64,000 bases of DNA from Vibrio sonorensis (GTDB taxonomy: Bacteria > Pseudomonadota > Gammaproteobacteria > Enterobacterales > Vibrionaceae). The translations under genes were made by a program, and so were the position numbers. The stretch is from positions 275,398-339,397 of the forward strand of contig NZ_LJJE01000036.1 in NCBI RefSeq assembly GCF_001854765.1, in the 5' to 3' direction. The stretch's first letter is position 1; the number at the start of each line of letters is the position of its first letter. This document shows positions 36,550-46,082 of this stretch, piece after piece. The notes under the pieces are model-generated. The model was not told where the DNA came from, did not search any database, and saw nothing but the letters and a program-made list of their open reading frames with translations.

Positions 36550-37044
36550 ATGGCAAAAATAATGGTTAGTGCATGTCTTCTCGGTTGTAAAGTTCGCTAC
36601 AACGGAAGTGACCTGCCAGTCGATAACTCCCACCTTTCTCAGTTAATTGAAGCTCATCAAGTCATTACTTTCTGTCCCGAAGTTGCGGCGGGACTACCCA
36701 CACCAAGACCTGCAGCTGAAATCAGTGTAGGAAATGGAGAAGATGTTCTCCAAGGTCGTTCAAAAGTGCTCTCCCAAGATCAGCAAGATTTTACCGACGC
36801 GTTTGTGAAAGGGGCTAAGTTGGCACAAAAACTATGTCAGCAACACGATATTCAGGTCGCTGTGTTAGCAGAAGGAAGCCCTTCATGCGGTAGCCAACAA
36901 ATATACGATGGTACGTTTAGCGGTACTAAAAAATCCGGCCAAGGCGTTGTGGCTAGTCTATTAACCGATAATGGCATTAAGGTCTATAACCAGCATTCAA
37001 TCTCAGAGGCGATCAGTTTGATAGAAAAAGGAAACAGTAATTGA
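36550..37044 (+). CDS. DUF523 family protein
   Basis: 164 residues. The N-terminal SACLLGCKVRYNG motif, CPEVAAGLPTPRPAAEI and SPSCG segments define DUF523 (YbbK-like), with conserved Cys suggesting metal binding. Function unknown. The stop overlaps the ATG of the next GNAT. Confidence 0.9.
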   Translation: MAKIMVSACLLGCKVRYNGSDLPVDNSHLSQLIEAHQVITFCPEVAAGLPTPRPAAEISVGNGEDVLQGRSKVLSQDQQDFTDAFVKGAKLAQKLCQQHDIQVAVLAEGSPSCGSQQIYDGTFSGTKKSGQGVVASLLTDNGIKVYNQHSISEAISLIEKGNSN

Positions 37045-37556
37045 TGGATATATCCCTTCGTATCTTAACTAAGGCAGATGCCAAGGCGCTTTTGGATTTT
37101 GAAACAGTTAACCGATATTGGTTTGAACATCAGATAGGTGGTCGGGGAGAAGGGTTTTACTCCCTAGGTGGGGTACAAGAACACATAGCCCTGTTTATGC
37201 TGGAGCACAAGATTAAAAAGATGTTTCCTTTCCTTATTTTTTGTTCTGAGGGGAGCATACTTGGCCGAGTAAATATCACCAACATTGACAGTGTAACTAA
37301 CAGCGCCGAAGTGGGGTATCGAGTTGGAGAATCTCATACGGGAAAAGGGGTGGCAAAAACAGCGCTAAAAAAGGCGATAGAAGAGATGTCCAAACAAGGG
37401 CTGAGCAAGTTGATTGCTTTCGCATCAACGGCTAATCTTGCCTCCCAAGCGGTATTAACCAAGAATGGTTTTAAGCCTATGGATACGATTTATAAGTATG
37501 CAGTAGTAGATGGCAAAGATATCGACTGTATTCGATTTGAGTATGAATTTAAGTGA
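37044..37556 (+). CDS. RimJ/RimL-type GNAT N-acetyltransferase (9)
   Basis: 170 residues from the ATG that overlaps the DUF523 stop (TGATG). LRILTKADAKALLDFE start, GRVNITNIDSVTNSAEVGYRV core and CoA loop T-G-K-G-V-A; the longer N-terminal part and the QAVLTKNGF end are typical of RimJ/L-type enzymes. Confidence 0.88.
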   Translation: MDISLRILTKADAKALLDFETVNRYWFEHQIGGRGEGFYSLGGVQEHIALFMLEHKIKKMFPFLIFCSEGSILGRVNITNIDSVTNSAEVGYRVGESHTGKGVAKTALKKAIEEMSKQGLSKLIAFASTANLASQAVLTKNGFKPMDTIYKYAVVDGKDIDCIRFEYEFK

Positions 37557-37580
37557 CATTGTAACTATTAAGGGTAAGGA

Positions 37581-38328
37581 ATGGCATTAACAATCGCCTT
37601 AGTACAGTTTGAGCCGACTGCTGGGAATATCGAGCTAAATTTAGAAAAACACCTAAATGCGATTCAACTCGCGGCCGAACAAGGTTGCGACATGGTGGTT
37701 TTTCCAGAACTTTCTCTGACGGGTTATGAACCAGAAATGGCGGATAAACTCTCCCACACTGACATAGAACCAATAAAACGCCAGTTGGGAAATGCTGCCA
37801 GTGAAAGTGGATTATTGGTCATCTCGGGTATGCCGTTGGTGAATAAAACGGATAAGCCATTTATTGGGGCGTTGATAGCCAAACCAAGCGGCGAAGTGAC
37901 TACGTACAAAAAACAGTACCTTCACCCAGGGGAGGAACGCCATTTTTCTGTTGGAAAAGAAGGTCTTGTGCTCGATTGCGGTGACAACAAAATCGGTTTA
38001 GCAGTGTGCGCTGACTTTTGTCATGCAGAACATCAGCAACAAGCCGTTGCACTCGGCGCGGAGTTCTACGTGATGTCGGCCCTGATATCTCATCAAGGAT
38101 ACGGCCAGATGCAGAGATCTTTGCAACATAGCAAGCACCTTTGAAATGCCGGTGCTCTTGAGTAACTACACGGGGAAAACCGGGGGTTGGGACGCAGCAG
38201 GGAGAAGCGGTGTATGGCTGCCATCGGGTATAAGTCGAGAAACCGAGTTGCGCTCAAACCAAGGTATTGCCTTTTATACCTTCACGGACAAACAGTTAAC
38301 GAACGAAGCATTTATTGAATTCAAATAA
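37581..38328 (+). pseudogene. Carbon-nitrogen hydrolase (nitrilase superfamily), two apparent frameshifts
   Basis: Residues 1-175 read normally and contain the nitrilase-superfamily triad: Glu in VFPELSLTGYEP, Lys in TYKKQYLHPGEE, Cys in GLAVCADF. The frame then fails. Adding one G near 38108 and one A near 38125-38126 restores DAEIF and then ASTFEMPVLLSN, continuing through WDAAGRSGVW to the stop at 38328, a 249-residue protein. Amidase or N-carbamoyl hydrolase activity is likely. Two base losses within 20 bp, both in short runs. Confidence 0.78.
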
Positions 38329-38334
38329 AGATTG

Positions 38335-38359
38335 GGCCGCTTGTTAAAAGCGGCCTTTT
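38335..38359 (+). terminator. Terminator after C-N hydrolase gene
   Basis: GGCCGCT / AGCGGCC stem, 7-base loop, TTTT. The only clear terminator inside the accessory array. Confidence 0.85.
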
Positions 38360-38374
38360 GTTTAGGAAAAGGTT

Positions 38375-39016
38375 ATGTATCAACTTTATTATTACCCTAA
38401 CAACGCCAGTTTGGCACCGCATCTACTTTTGCACTATATGGAACTTGAATATCAACTCTTGCTGGTAGACAGGAAAAACCAAGCTCATAAATCTCAGGAA
38501 TATTTGAAACTAAACCCAGCGGGCAGGATATCTACCTTGGTGTATCAAGATCGCCCCCTATTCGAAAGCCCAGCGATATGCATATTTTTGTGTGAGCAGC
38601 ATCCAGAGCACAAACTTATTCCTCCACTAGGTACTTTTGAACGCGCTGAGTTTTTTCAGTGGTTGGCTTACCTAAACAATACCCTTCAGTCAGAGCTAAT
38701 GGTGCGCTACTACCCACATCGACACACTAACGATGAAAAGGCGATACCGGCGGTTGTAGAAGCACAAGACGAACGGATCGGGGAAGCACTGCAAGTGATC
38801 AACGATCAGTTGCAAGATAAAACGTACTTGCTGGGCAATACCATCAGCGCATGTGATTTTTTCCTATTTATGCTTGCCCAATGGTCACTGCCAGTTAAAA
38901 GGAACCCCATGACATTTGATAGGCTCGCCGACTACCTCGCTCGATTAGCCAAGCATCCAACGGTAATGGCCGTATGCGAAAAAGAGAATATCGACCTCAC
39001 TCCTTTTCGAAGGTGA
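38375..39016 (+). CDS. Glutathione S-transferase family protein (second)
   Basis: 213 residues. N-terminal thioredoxin-like domain (YYPNNASLAPHLLLHYMEL; PAGRISTLV in the cis-Pro position; FESPAICIFL) and helical C-domain. Same length as the first GST but clearly divergent, with Ser/Asn in the active-site region. Substrate unknown. Confidence 0.9.
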   Translation: MYQLYYYPNNASLAPHLLLHYMELEYQLLLVDRKNQAHKSQEYLKLNPAGRISTLVYQDRPLFESPAICIFLCEQHPEHKLIPPLGTFERAEFFQWLAYLNNTLQSELMVRYYPHRHTNDEKAIPAVVEAQDERIGEALQVINDQLQDKTYLLGNTISACDFFLFMLAQWSLPVKRNPMTFDRLADYLARLAKHPTVMAVCEKENIDLTPFRR

Positions 39017-39104
39017 AGTGACAACAGGTGGCAATCACCAGTGGTTTTTATGAATCATTTCAGTATATATTTACATCTCTATCGATAAGCAAAAGGAATG
39101 TTGC

Positions 39105-39908
39105 TTGGAGTTTTCTAAGATATGGAAGCCGGACAACTTAGATGGGATTGAGCTACTTTCCGCTTCGTTTCAAAAGTTTGAGTTTTCACGTCACTGGCAT
39201 GATGAACTGGCCGTCGGCATCATTGAACATGGTGCTGAGGGGCTGTTTTACCGAGGTGAAAATATCATCGTCCCGCAAAAGCACGTGGTCTGTATTAACC
39301 CAGGAGAGATTCATACAGGATTCGCGGGAAGTGACCAAGGTTGGACATACCGCATGTTCTATTTTGATCCAGAGTTGATTCGAACATTTTTCGACAAGGA
39401 TGAAATGCTGCTAGAGCCCACTATCGATCAAGCTATTCTCAGTGACGGTGATATTTTTGAAGAGCTCGTTAGGCTCCATATTGCTTTGGAAGGCAATACT
39501 TTTGAAATTGCGAAGCAAACGCTTTTAACGCAAGCATTTGACAAATTGTTTCGTCGTTATGGGCAACTACCGAAACACAAACTTCGCGAAACCACCGATC
39601 AATTTGCAGCAAAAGTGGCAAGACAGTATTTACACGACCACTGGCAAGAGAATATTTCCCTTGATGAATTAGAGCCAATTACCGGTGTGAGCAAGTTTCA
39701 ACTGATCAGAAGTTTTAAAGCCTGTTACGGATTTACTCCCCATCAATACCTCATACTGCTTAAAATCCAGCGCGCACGATATATGCTGCAACAGGGAGAG
39801 TCTTGTGTGGATACTTCACTGAGCTGTGGTTTCTTCGATCAAAGCCATTTTAGCAGAAATTTTAAGAAAGTTTACGGGGTTACACCTGGAAACTACATCC
39901 CGAGATAG
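39105..39908 (+). CDS. AraC-family regulator with N-terminal cupin
   Basis: 267 residues from a TTG preceded by AAAGGAA. N-terminal AraC-binding cupin (~15-145; HWHDELAVGIIEHG) and C-terminal double HTH (~170-265; ending HFSRNFKKVYGVTPGNY). Upstream of a LysE-type exporter on the same strand, a common regulator-exporter pairing, so it may control that gene (inference). Confidence 0.92.
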   Translation: MEFSKIWKPDNLDGIELLSASFQKFEFSRHWHDELAVGIIEHGAEGLFYRGENIIVPQKHVVCINPGEIHTGFAGSDQGWTYRMFYFDPELIRTFFDKDEMLLEPTIDQAILSDGDIFEELVRLHIALEGNTFEIAKQTLLTQAFDKLFRRYGQLPKHKLRETTDQFAAKVARQYLHDHWQENISLDELEPITGVSKFQLIRSFKACYGFTPHQYLILLKIQRARYMLQQGESCVDTSLSCGFFDQSHFSRNFKKVYGVTPGNYIPR

Positions 39909-40079
39909 ATTTAACACCTGCCTCTATTCCCGCGAAAAATAACAGTTATTGAGAAAGTAAACACTAACTTCAACTGATCGGTAGTGTGGTGAAAAAACGT
40001 CCCCTAAGGGTGTAGAAGGCAAATAAAAAGGCGCTTTGCAATTTTATACAAGAGGCGAATTTCGCTACCCGTTACCTTG

Positions 40080-40100
40080 TCCTCATTCTAAGAATGAGGA
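40080..40100. promoter_or_regulatory. Perfect 21-bp palindrome overlapping the ribosome site of the LysE gene
   Basis: TCCTCATTCT-A-AGAATGAGGA: 10-bp arms around one base. The right arm overlaps the GAGGAGAG ribosome site seven bases before the ATG at 40108. Could be an operator or an RNA hairpin hiding the ribosome site. Confidence 0.65.
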
Positions 40101-40107
40101 GAGAAGT

Positions 40108-40722
40108 ATGAGTTTATTAGTATTATGGCTTGGAGTGATGTTTCCGTTGGTGTTTAGCCCAGGGCCTGCCAATATCGTGTTTGCCGCATCTGGTGCAAAA
40201 GTGGGAGTGAGAAAAACTCTGCCATTAATGGCCGGCATAGATTTACTGTTTATTATCAAATCTATATTAATCGGTTTTGGTTTAGGCGAAGTGATTGCCC
40301 GATTCCCCCTAATTTTGCCCTCACTTCAGCTAGTTGGTGCGCTTTATTTGATATATCTAGCGTACGGATTTTTGCAAAGCGGCAAATCAGGGACGAAAAA
40401 TAAGACCTCGACACTTGGTTTTAAAGATGGGTTGATTATTCAGTTCCTCAACGGAAAAGGCTGGGTAATGGTGATACTGATGTTTTCGCTGTTCACCGAG
40501 TCGGCCATCGAAGCTTTTGGTTCAATAGGGATCTGGGTTTTGGTGGTTTGGTTGGCCGCACTTAATATCTCTATGCATTTGCTTTGGATACGCGCTGGAG
40601 CATTACTGTCAAACTGGCTAAATAGAGGAAGCGCGAAGCGTCAAGGCAGCATTTATGCCGCTAGCTTATTGGCCGTTGCTCTTTGGCTTATCGCCGATAA
40701 CCCATATTGGATGATGGGCTAG
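40108..40722 (+). CDS. LysE/RhtB-family amino-acid exporter (1)
   Basis: 204 residues from the ATG at 40108 with GAGGAG. Six predicted transmembrane helices and the family signature FSPGPANIVFAASGAKVG near the N-terminus. Inner-membrane efflux of an amino acid or related metabolite. Paired with the upstream AraC gene. Confidence 0.9.
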   Translation: MSLLVLWLGVMFPLVFSPGPANIVFAASGAKVGVRKTLPLMAGIDLLFIIKSILIGFGLGEVIARFPLILPSLQLVGALYLIYLAYGFLQSGKSGTKNKTSTLGFKDGLIIQFLNGKGWVMVILMFSLFTESAIEAFGSIGIWVLVVWLAALNISMHLLWIRAGALLSNWLNRGSAKRQGSIYAASLLAVALWLIADNPYWMMG

Positions 40723-40907
40723 ATTAATTATTCTTAATGTCTGATAGGGCGCGTATCTAAGCAAAACAAAGTAAAATATCTATCAGCGACGATGGCGGCT
40801 TAAAGTTGCGTTACATGAGCGTGATTTGCCGCCTGACTCGCAGTTTTAGCCGTTTAACTAAGCTAGGCTGGCGACTCAAGTGGTTTGATTAATAGAGGAG
40901 CACGCCA

Positions 40908-41357
40908 GTGCAACAAGTTTTGTTTTTATGTACCGGTAATTACTATCGCAGTCGAATGGCCGAAGCTTATTTTAACCACTTAGCCGAGGAGCATGGCTTG
41001 CCATTTAGGGCCGATTCTCGGGCTATTTTGCAAGATTTGTCCAATACAGGTAACGAAGGCAAAATTGCTCAACCAGTGATTGAAATACTAAGCGCAATCA
41101 ATGTGCCTTGTGATACGGCTAATCGGTCACCTATTTGCGTGACAGTAGATGAACTCGATGCGTTTGATGTTGTTGTTGCTATGGACGACGACGAACACCG
41201 GCCGATGATCGAAAAATCGTTCGCACGGTTTGCGGCGAAAGTGAACTACTTAACCGTAGGTGACGATCATATCGAGCCAGTCTATGTAGCGGTGGTAAAA
41301 CTGATCAAACAAGTTGAGAACTTAGTCAAAACGTTAGCAGGTGTCGATAAACTTTGA
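40908..41357 (+). CDS. Low-molecular-weight protein-tyrosine phosphatase family protein
   Basis: 149 residues from a GTG after GAGGAG. The P-loop is C8-T-G-N-Y-Y-R14-S (CX5R) at the N-terminus; AMDDDEH supplies the acid/base Asp region in the LMW-PTP order. Could be a phosphatase or an arsenate-reductase-like enzyme; no ars genes nearby. Followed 18 bp later by the M23 gene. Confidence 0.88.
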   Translation: MQQVLFLCTGNYYRSRMAEAYFNHLAEEHGLPFRADSRAILQDLSNTGNEGKIAQPVIEILSAINVPCDTANRSPICVTVDELDAFDVVVAMDDDEHRPMIEKSFARFAAKVNYLTVGDDHIEPVYVAVVKLIKQVENLVKTLAGVDKL

Positions 41358-41375
41358 CTTAGGGGAAAGGTCAAT

Positions 41376-42038
41376 ATGGAAAGTAAACAGCGTCGTCGAT
41401 TTCTTATGGGTATGGTGGGTGCCGTACCACTCGCCTTGTTCTATTCTCGATTGGATAGCCAATCGAAAGCGAAAGAAATAGAGAAAGAGTATCAGCGCCT
41501 GTTGCCAGAGTTAGAATCCATAGCAAAAGGCACCAATGCGCCATTTCGCTTCCCCATGGACACACAGTCCCTGTTACAGGACTTTGCCGCCTACAACAAA
41601 GCTCCGCGCTTTCCAAATCGATACCACGCAGCAGTGGACTATTATGCCGCACCGGGAACGCCGGTTTATGCCATTGGCGATGGAGTCGTGAGTTACTCTA
41701 AGGAGATGCAGGGCTATGGCGGTTTAGTCATCATCGACCACCCAGAAGACGGTGTATATTCCTTGTATGGGCATATTTCACTTACTCGCTGGATGATCGA
41801 ACCGGGTGAAGTAAAAAATGGACAATTGATTGGCTACATCGCCGATACCAACGAAGCTTGGGGGATTGGCAGTTTCCCACATCTCCATTTTTCAATCCGG
41901 TTAGGTATGAAAGATGACTATCCAAGCTGGGGTAAGGGCAACTGGATGGCAGGATACACGGGTTCACACCCTCTGCTACACCGCTACTTAGATCCAGAAA
42001 CTTTTATCAATATGACCAAAAAATACCACACCGTGTAG
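41376..42038 (+). CDS. M23/LytM-family metallopeptidase with Tat-type signal
   Basis: 220 residues. N-terminal RRRFLMG resembles a twin-arginine motif, followed by a hydrophobic stretch. The LytM domain (~80-180) keeps the zinc ligands H84, D88 (HAAVD) and H171, plus H169 (HLHFS). Probably exported to the periplasm, acting on peptidoglycan cross-links or as an amidase activator. Export by Tat is inferred from the signal only. Confidence 0.88.
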   Translation: MESKQRRRFLMGMVGAVPLALFYSRLDSQSKAKEIEKEYQRLLPELESIAKGTNAPFRFPMDTQSLLQDFAAYNKAPRFPNRYHAAVDYYAAPGTPVYAIGDGVVSYSKEMQGYGGLVIIDHPEDGVYSLYGHISLTRWMIEPGEVKNGQLIGYIADTNEAWGIGSFPHLHFSIRLGMKDDYPSWGKGNWMAGYTGSHPLLHRYLDPETFINMTKKYHTV

Positions 42039-42226
42039 TTTGCACCACAAACTTACAATAGGTGGCTTATAGTCACCTAACGTGGTTTTGGGCCGTCTCA
42101 GCACTGTTACCGTTCGCCCGTCCATAAAATAAACATTCATTCACCCCTTGAATAGTAATTAATCGACTATATGTAACTAGTTACTGCTGTCAAACATCTG
42201 GATGCCAGTAAATTAAAGGAGTAATT

Positions 42227-42853
42227 ATGTTTCCGATGGATGTATTTCTAACGTACACCTTAGCGTGTGTGTTTCTCGTTATTTCACCAGGACCTGATAA
42301 CCTACTTGCGATTGGTCGCGGGTTAAGCCAAGGGAAAATGGCTGCGACGGTTTCCGGTTTCTCTTCTGGCGCCGGCATCTTGTTTCATGTCATGGCGGCG
42401 ACCTTTGGGCTAACGCTTTTAATTCAAACCTCGACATTGGCATTTTACGTAGTCAAGTTTGTAGGTGCGGGCTATTTGATTTGGCTGGGCATTAAAGTGC
42501 TTCGCTCAAAAAGCCTGTTTTCTGTAGAGAAAGCAAAAAAACAGCCCTTATCCACTATTTTTACCACGGGCTTTCTTTCTGCCGCGTTAAACCCTAAACC
42601 GGGGATGTTTGTACTGGCATTTGTTCCTCAATTTGTAAATCCTGAATTGGGATCAGTGACTGTTCAGATGGTGGTTTATGGTGTGTGGTTTGCGTTGTTG
42701 ACCGCTGTTGGTTTTGCGCTGATGGGTGTTTTTTCTTCCCACTTAACCAAGTGGCTGACGAATCGACCACGAATCGTAAACGGATTAAACATTTCAGCCG
42801 GTGTCACTTTTGTGACCTCAGGGTTGGCTGTCGCGATGATGAAGCAGAGGTAA
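42227..42853 (+). CDS. LysE/RhtB-family exporter (2)
   Basis: 208 residues with AAAGGAG upstream. VISPGPDNLLAIGRGLSQG signature, six predicted helices. Only distantly similar to exporter 1. It precedes an APH-fold gene and a third exporter; the tight spacing suggests one transcript. Confidence 0.92.
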   Translation: MFPMDVFLTYTLACVFLVISPGPDNLLAIGRGLSQGKMAATVSGFSSGAGILFHVMAATFGLTLLIQTSTLAFYVVKFVGAGYLIWLGIKVLRSKSLFSVEKAKKQPLSTIFTTGFLSAALNPKPGMFVLAFVPQFVNPELGSVTVQMVVYGVWFALLTAVGFALMGVFSSHLTKWLTNRPRIVNGLNISAGVTFVTSGLAVAMMKQR

Positions 42854-42914
42854 TTTGATAACACGGGCATTCTGGCCCGTTGTGATGATTTGCAGTTATT
42901 ATTCGGGAGATAAT

Positions 42915-43682
42915 ATGACGTCTGAAAGTCGAATCACAATCATTAATAAAACCGTTGTTCGCCCTCTAACTAAGAGCAGTGCTACGATTCATGCACTGCT
43001 AGGTTATCTAAGTGAACAGGGTTTTACTCACGGCCCTCGCGTTGTGCGCGTAGAGCAAGAGAACGAAGTATTGAGTCTTGTTGAAGGTGACACCTACAAC
43101 TACCCCCTCAAAGGCCCAATAGCCACTATCGCGGCACTAGAATCTGCCGCTAAGATGCAACGGGCACTTCACGACGCTACCGTAGGGTTTTTAGAAACCG
43201 TTAAGTCACCGGATTGGATGCTAGAGCCTAAAGAACCGCAGCAAGTGATCTGTCATGGTGATTACACGCCATATAATGTTGCACTAACAGGAGATAGAGT
43301 CTCTGGAGTATACGATTTTGATACCGCGCACCCGGGGCCAAGACTCTGGGACCTAGCATGGTCCATATACTGCTGGGCACCGTTTAAAACTCATAGTTAC
43401 GATGCTTTGGGAACGTTAGAAGAACAAATCAGTCGTGCCAAGTTATATTGCGATGCCTACGGCTTGTCGTTTATCGAACGAGAAGCGCTGGTGGATGCAA
43501 TGGTCGCGCGACTTGATGCGATGGTGGACTATATGGTGATACAGGCCGAGTCTGGAAACGAGCAGTTTGCTCAGAACATCAAAGATGGCCACCACCATGC
43601 TTACATAAAAGATATTCAGTATCTCAGGGATAACCAATTTGCTATACAAGCCGGGATAAACTCAGGAGACAGAGGAGTCTAA
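42915..43682 (+). CDS. Aminoglycoside phosphotransferase-fold (APH) kinase-like protein
   Basis: 255 residues from the ATG at 42915 (GGGAG upstream). Catalytic-loop motif HGDYTPYN and the metal-binding DFDTA (in place of DFD/DFG) identify the APH/choline-kinase fold. A small-molecule kinase of unknown substrate. Four bases separate it from the next exporter, so the two are coupled. Confidence 0.88.
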   Translation: MTSESRITIINKTVVRPLTKSSATIHALLGYLSEQGFTHGPRVVRVEQENEVLSLVEGDTYNYPLKGPIATIAALESAAKMQRALHDATVGFLETVKSPDWMLEPKEPQQVICHGDYTPYNVALTGDRVSGVYDFDTAHPGPRLWDLAWSIYCWAPFKTHSYDALGTLEEQISRAKLYCDAYGLSFIEREALVDAMVARLDAMVDYMVIQAESGNEQFAQNIKDGHHHAYIKDIQYLRDNQFAIQAGINSGDRGV

Positions 43683-43686
43683 TACC

Positions 43687-44316
43687 ATGGAATTTCAAGC
43701 TTTAATGCTGTTTTTGATTGCGTCATTATCTATTAATCTGATACCGGGGCCTGATGTGATTTACATTATGTCAAACTCGATGAAGGGCAAGACCTCTTCG
43801 GGTATCAAAGCGGCGTTAGGCTTGGGACTTGGATACGTGTTTCACACTTTAGCTGCGGTGTTTGGTCTTTCTGCGTTGGTACTTAGCAGTGCGTTAGCGT
43901 TTAGTATCGTTAAATATTTAGGTGCTGCTTACTTGGTCTATTTGGCGGTGATCGCGTTAAACAATGCGCGAAAAGGCAATAGTTCGCTGCCAAACCTTGA
44001 GCATAGTAAGCAGAGTGATAACGTCTTTCGTCAAGGTGTAATTGTCAGTGTTCTCAATCCAAAAGTAGCGCTGTTTTTTATGTCATTTCTGCCTCAGTTT
44101 GTCGATGTAAATGCAGGGCAAACAACGTGGCAACTCATGGTTTTGGGTAGCGTGTTCTGCCTTCTCGCCACTTTGTGCAATCTGATTTACGCCGCAGCGG
44201 GAAGTTGGTTGTTTAGCCATCCCAAGGCCTCTCAGTACAGCCGTAGATTTGAGGCGTTTTCTGGTGTGTTACTTTTAGGGCTGGCAGGTAAAATAGCGTT
44301 TAGCCGCAGCCAATAA
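43687..44316 (+). CDS. LysE/RhtB-family exporter (3)
   Basis: 209 residues. LIPGPDVIYIMSNSMKGK signature, six predicted helices. Starts four bases after the APH-fold gene and uses the AGGAG inside its end. Third exporter in 4 kb. Confidence 0.92.
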   Translation: MEFQALMLFLIASLSINLIPGPDVIYIMSNSMKGKTSSGIKAALGLGLGYVFHTLAAVFGLSALVLSSALAFSIVKYLGAAYLVYLAVIALNNARKGNSSLPNLEHSKQSDNVFRQGVIVSVLNPKVALFFMSFLPQFVDVNAGQTTWQLMVLGSVFCLLATLCNLIYAAAGSWLFSHPKASQYSRRFEAFSGVLLLGLAGKIAFSRSQ

Positions 44317-44334
44317 TCCAGTGAGTAATCGTGT

Positions 44335-44861
44335 ATGGAACTGACTACGCCAAGGCTTACCTTAAGGCGGTTTAAGCCAAGTGATCGAGAAGATGTATTT
44401 GCTTATATGTCGGATGAGAAGGTAACTCATTACTTGTCCGAAGGGCAGCTTGACTTAGATGGCGCAGCTTGTTGTTGAACGATCAGCACAAGTTTTTTGC
44501 TATCGAGCTGAAAAGTGAAAATAGAGTGGTTGGCCATATTGAATTTTACCCTTGGTTTGGCGACCACACCTACGAAATTGGTTGGGCGTTGCACGCAGAA
44601 CAACAAGGCAAAGGCTATGCCTTTGAAGCGGCTAGGGCGCTATTAACACACGGGTTTGAATCTTTAAATCTGCAACGAGTTATCGCCACTTGTCAGCCGG
44701 ATAATCACGCTTCAGTACAACTAGCAGAGCGTTTACAGATGCGGCGAGAGGGGCACTTCAAACAGTGTTTACCACGGGATAACGATAACTGGTGGGACGA
44801 ATATTTTTACGCCATGCTACAAGAAGACTTCGAGAAGTTAGCGAATGTGCAGAGCGCATGA
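44335..44861 (+). pseudogene. RimJ/RimL-type GNAT N-acetyltransferase (10), one apparent frameshift
   Basis: From the ATG at 44335: TPRLTLRRFKPSDREDVF, a typical RimJ/L start, then a premature TGA at about 44480. Adding one T at 44469-44470 continues into LLNDQHKFFAIEL and VGHIEFYPWFGDHTYEIGWAL with CoA loop Q-G-K-G-Y-A, giving 175 residues. The break falls before the CoA loop, so as read the gene would be inactive. Confidence 0.82.
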
Positions 44862-44868
44862 GCGGTGT

Positions 44869-45971
44869 TTAGCTCGCTCGTTGCTTTCGATAAGCGCTTG
44901 GCGTCATTCCCACAATTCGTGAAAACTCTCGGTTAAAGTTCGACTTGGTTTGAAAACCTGAACGCATAAAAATTTGAGTAACAGGATCGCTTGTCTCAAT
45001 CAACGCCCTTTGGGCGTGTTCAATGCGATAGGCGTTGATAAAGCGAGAGATACTCTGATTGTGTACTTGGTTAACGGCAATCGAAATCTGTTTGGCCGGA
45101 ATGGTTAGCTTTCGAGATAGCCGTGAAAGTGTGAGCTCAGGATCTAAGAACCATCTTTCACTTAATAATTTTTCCTCTAATCGAGAGACAATCTCGTTGG
45201 CTTCACCAACCGCCATTGGTTTAGTCGCGGGCTGGCTCATCGTCTTTTCTTCTTCTGGCGCGGCTGTCAGACTGCCGTTGTCTTGGGTGTTTAGTCCTAC
45301 AACCACCACGGAAACCGCGAGCACAGGCAGAAGTATTAGGTGAGCGATGGCGACGATAAATAGCGATAGTTCACCTTGGTTAAATGCAAAGTCGAGTGAC
45401 ATTAAAGTGTCTATCACCGCAGAGAATATCAGCATCCAGCCAGCTACGCTTTTTGCTTGTTTAACGCCTTCCCACTGTCCCAAGGAGACATTCATTAACA
45501 AGGTCTCTTTTCGTGCAATACGCAAAAGTGTCAAGCCATAAACGATATAGGTCAGAGTTAATATTTCATCTAAAGGCAGGGCGAACCAAGGTCGTGTAAC
45601 AGCGCAAGCAAAAACTAAAATAGGAGCGACCAGATGCTGAACGGGTAACCAGCCTGATGGCGACTTCTAAAAGCAAAAACATACCACGCAGCAACAGGGA
45701 TAAACGACGCAACTGACGGTTGAAGAATACTCAATATTGGCCACTGTAGTGTCCAACGCAACCCCACAATTGCTGTAGTAACAGCGCAAAGAACCAAAAA
45801 GCAGCAGGCGAGTTTTGCTTGCTCAGAGTACTTTAAAAGCAAAACGACAGCTAAAAGGCTGAGCATCATTGAAACGACAAAAGGGACTGGAATTGCGAGC
45901 ATACCGAGCTGATGGCGTAGAAAAAGTATTTGAGCAATAGAATAACGCACTGAAAACGAAATAAAAGCCAT
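44869..45971 (-). pseudogene. Membrane-anchored AraC-family regulator, one apparent frameshift
   Basis: Two frames join when one base is added in the C-run at 45643-45645: an N-terminal half with several transmembrane helices and a C-terminal half with two more helices, a Pro/Glu linker and an AraC HTH (FMRSGFQTKSNFNREF ... MTPSAYRKQ). The joined product is about 367 residues, a multi-helix membrane sensor fused to an AraC DNA-binding domain. It faces the one-directional array and marks its right boundary. Confidence 0.8.
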
Positions 45972-46082
45972 TTTCAATGCTTATAGGAGAATAGGGAGCC
46001 GAGTATAAGTTAAAGTACGAAAGGCGTGAGAGGGGCAAGCCTTTGTGACCTGACCCCAATATAAACAAGATGTAAAAAGGCG

